From the NCBI GenBank assembly GCA_905221605.1, contig CAJNDS010000602.1, positions 397,001-461,000 of the forward strand: a stretch of DNA of 64,000 nt, given 5' to 3'. The notes beneath the pieces were generated by a model. The model did not search any database and was not told where the DNA came from. It was given only the letters and a program-made list of their open reading frames with translations. The translations under genes and the position numbers were made by a program. Below are positions 62,116 through 64,000 of this stretch, piece by piece (positions within the stretch are counted from its first letter, which is position 1; every line of letters starts with the position of its first letter). Source of the stretch: Symbiodinium natans. Taxonomy: Eukaryota > Sar > Dinophyceae > Suessiales > Symbiodiniaceae.

Positions 62116-62456
62116 CTTCCGACACAGAAGAAGCAAGGATACCTTAAGCATGCTCTGCCCAGCCTGGAGTAGGGTTTAGGGTGTAAGTTTAGGGTTAGGG
62201 TTTGCCCGAAAGGGTTTAGGGTTTAATGGGTTTAGGAAGGCATGTGAATCACTGTGCAAGAAGAAGGAAGCCTTTTTGCCAATGCCAGGCAGAAAGCTAC
62301 GACACGACCGATGTGGGCATCATCGAGACCGACACCAACCCAAACCCGGCTGTAGATGCAACAAGTATGAGTCAGTGTGAAAGATATTTCGGCCAACCAG
62401 TGTTCGTCCGAATGCTCGAAATACTTCGGGAATAAACTTGCACTCCTTCGCTGTGT

Positions 62457-62717
62457 ATGGCATCCAAGAATCTGTCAGGCATGGAACAATTGTTTTTCCA
62501 CATAGCAAGTCGGAGCAACCGACAGACACCAAGGGAACATGTGATGATGTCAAAACAAAGGGATGGGAGAGGGATCTCGGGGAAAGAGCCTGTGCCTTCA
62601 GGCACCCTTGACTGGCCTAATTGCATACCTGCTTGCGCTCGGTATTCCTCAGTCCTCAAGCAGTTTGCGGTCGCGCCTCGTCACGTGCACTCGGATCCTT
62701 GCGGGGTTGCAAACTGA
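62457..62717 (+). CDS. Possible CDS of 86 codons, unknown protein
   Basis: ATG to TGA. MASKNLSGMEQLFFHIASRS and on; Ser/Arg/Pro-rich later. It ends 9 bp before the RRM exon at 62727. If coding, it could be a separate small gene; if not, it is upstream intron. Unrecognised. Confidence 0.3.
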   Translation: MASKNLSGMEQLFFHIASRSNRQTPREHVMMSKQRDGRGISGKEPVPSGTLDWPNCIPACARYSSVLKQFAVAPRHVHSDPCGVAN

Positions 62718-62726
62718 CAGCCTAAG

Positions 62727-63525
62727 GTGGGAACGATCACAAAGATATCTTGGATCAACAAGGGGTCGGCCATCGTGGAGTATAGCAGCCCCTTAGAGGC
62801 CAAAGCAGCCGTCGAGTGTTTGAACGCGACCACCATTGATGGCAACCAGCGCTTCATTGAAGTCAAGGAGGACGAAGAGCCGGCGAAGAGGTTGAAAACC
62901 GACGATTCCTTTAAGGGCGGCAACTTCAAAGTACTTGGAAATAATCTTTAAGCTTTGGGTACTCTAATTCCTAAGAAACAGCAAGAATTCATATTTTTGG
63001 CTAGGGTTCCAAGTTCAGTATAGGTGGCAAGGGCAAAGATGCCGGATGCTGGGTCTGGATGCCGATTCCCGACTCCTTCGCCATTGGAGGCGGCCACAAA
63101 GGCAAGGGAAGCTCAGAGATACTTGGGAAGAGTTTTCTATTTTTTTGGATACTCTACTTATTCCTAAGAATCAGCCAAAATTGAAATTTGTGCTAGGGCT
63201 CCAAGTTCAGTGCTGGAAAGGGAAAAGCTAAAATTGAATTGTTGCTAGGGTTCCCAAGTTCAGTAGAGGAAAGGGAAAAGAAGACCTCCCGGGCTCGGGT
63301 CGGGTCTTCGTCCGCGGCTTCGACCATGGCACCACAGACGAGCAGCTCTTGTCGCACATGTCCCAGGCGGGCGAAATCGTCGACATGCACTGGGTGAATC
63401 CAGGCTCCGCCATCGTCGTCTACAGAAGGCAAGCCTCGGCTAACGTGGCCATTAGTAGGCTGAGCATGACGACGATTCCAGGCAATATGAGGTACATCGA
63501 GGTGATCCCAAGAGAAAACCAATGA
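62727..63525 (+). CDS. RRM protein with GKGK linker, multi-exon, 5' incomplete
   Basis: Exon 1, 62727-62927, starts inside an RRM (VGTITKISWINKGSAIVEYS, RNP1-like GSAIVEY, closing QRFIEVKEDEE) and ends GGNFK at AAA/GTACTTGG. A middle exon from 63016 reads FSIGGKGKDAGCWVWMPIPD. A mini-exon, 63202-63222, reads FSAGKGK. The last exon, 63261-63525, reads FSRGKGKEDLPGSGRVFVRG, a full second RRM (RNP2 VFVRGF, RNP1-like GSAIVVY, MRYIEVIP), and stops at TGA. The linker exons start after the same CCAAG acceptor. The missing RRM1 start must lie upstream. A two-RRM, GK-rich RNA-binding protein is likely. Confidence 0.6.
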
Positions 63526-63574
63526 GAGTCAGCGAGACGCCTCGTTGGGCGGAGGACTGAGCTCCCGCACCAGA

Positions 63575-63688
63575 AGGGTTTAGGGTTAGGGTTTAGGGTT
63601 TAGGGTTTAGGGTTTAGGGTTTAGGGTTTCAGGTTTAGGGTTTAGGGTTTAGGGTTTAGGGTTTAGGGTTTAGGGTTTAGGGTTTAGG
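63575..63688 (+). repeat. TTTAGGG array, about 16 units
   Basis: Starts about 50 bp after the RRM gene stop. Nearly perfect, with one TTCAGG variant. Confidence 0.95.
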
Positions 63689-63869
63689 GCTTGCGGCGAG
63701 AGAGGAGGTGAGTTTTGGGTTGCACAGCTTTCGGTGGAGTAGGCAATGAGCCTGGTGGCCGCAGCATATGGCTGGCTTTGAAAAAATGAAAGGTCTTGTG
63801 TCAAGTCTGCTCCTATATCCTAAACCCTAAACCCTAAACCCTAAACAGCCCTAAGTTGTTACGCATCAG

Positions 63870-63931
63870 TTCGAGATGAAGTCGAAGCCCAGCCTCCGTC
63901 ATGGCAAGGCGGGAAGCCCCTGGCCTGTAGG
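63870..63931 (+). CDS. Candidate internal exon with consensus donor
   Basis: From ACGCATCAG to GTAGG/GTGAGTAAG: FEMKSKPSLRHGKAGSPWPV. Good splice signals, CCCTAAA upstream. The gene would continue beyond the window. Confidence 0.4.
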
Positions 63932-64000
63932 GTGAGTAAGGCAGAAAACAAAAGCTACTCCAGTCCTTATTAGTAGGGTTTAGGGTTTAGGGTTTAGGGT

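Larger units (their letters stand above)
296..64000. repeat. Dispersed plant-type telomeric repeats (TTTAGGG/CCCTAAA)
   Basis: Perfect and degenerate TTTAGGG heptamers, in runs of about 2 to 25 units, occur on both strands across the window, spaced a few hundred bases apart. They are missing from about 5.77-14.5 kb, 17.0-18.6 kb, 53.1-54.1 kb, 54.4-56.5 kb and 57.6-61.0 kb. Variants include TTCAGGG, TTTCGGG, TTTAGGGG and CCCTACA. Arrays switch strand repeatedly and are broken by unique islands, so this is interstitial repeat, not a chromosome end. Within the P4H-like gene the arrays lie in introns. Confidence 0.95.

Noticed and set aside
1-64000. tRNA, rRNA, CRISPR arrays, bacterial promoters or Shine-Dalgarno sites
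   Set aside because: None seen by eye; the gene structure is eukaryotic. A tRNAscan or Rfam run would be needed to exclude small RNAs.

Overview
The window looks like nuclear DNA of a dinoflagellate alga. This rests on five things. (1) It is GC-rich with sparse genes. (2) Plant-type telomeric repeats (TTTAGGG/CCCTAAA) occur on both strands every few hundred bases, almost end to end. (3) At least one gene (prolyl-4-hydroxylase-like, about 25.7-30.4 kb) is cut into small exons whose introns carry those repeats, with one apparent GC donor. (4) A secreted, plastid-type leader with an F-V-x-P motif precedes a bacterial-type SpoVS-like protein. (5) Fragments of an R2-type retroelement ORF of the kind common in dinoflagellate genomes are present. 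No rRNA, tRNA, CRISPR or bacterial operon was seen.

Layout. 0.3-5.8 kb: repeat arrays alternating with short unique islands, some exon-like. 5.8-14.5 kb: a repeat-free island without a convincing host gene; it holds decayed R2-like retroelement pieces (11-12.1 kb), a TIR element, a degenerate minisatellite and a short tandem duplication. 14.5-17 kb: arrays and exon-like islands. 17.1-18.6 kb: a decayed RNase H domain on the minus strand. 18.9-24.7 kb: the 3' ends of several plus-strand genes, including a possible EF-hand protein (20.8-22.4 kb). 24.8-30.4 kb: the P4H-like gene. 33.1-34.6 kb: a secreted Ala/Thr/Glu-rich protein with 105-bp repeats. 35-36.5 kb: a possible Cys/His-rich gene. 36.8-52.9 kb: arrays and many exon-like islands, plus minus-strand pieces at 45.8-47.5 kb. 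53.2-56.1 kb: tandem RRM units. 57.7-60.7 kb: two compact intronless genes, a duplicated SpoVS-like protein and the centriole cartwheel protein SAS-6. 62.7-63.5 kb: a further RRM gene.

How things fit together. The firm genes are unrelated housekeeping or structural functions: basal body assembly, protein or glycan hydroxylation, RNA binding, and a plastid nucleic-acid-binding candidate. There is no operon-like logic. The most unusual feature is the relation between telomeric repeats and introns. In the P4H gene a TTTAGGG-rich stretch often starts just after a donor and a CCCTAAA-rich stretch often ends just before an acceptor. Some arrays are bounded by 12-24 bp direct repeats. Several short inverted-repeat elements also occur.

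Caution: many islands between arrays read open between an AG and a GT. The P4H gene shows that several such islands lie inside introns, so isolated exon calls have low confidence. Exon boundaries come from sequence reading only; no search or transcript data were available.
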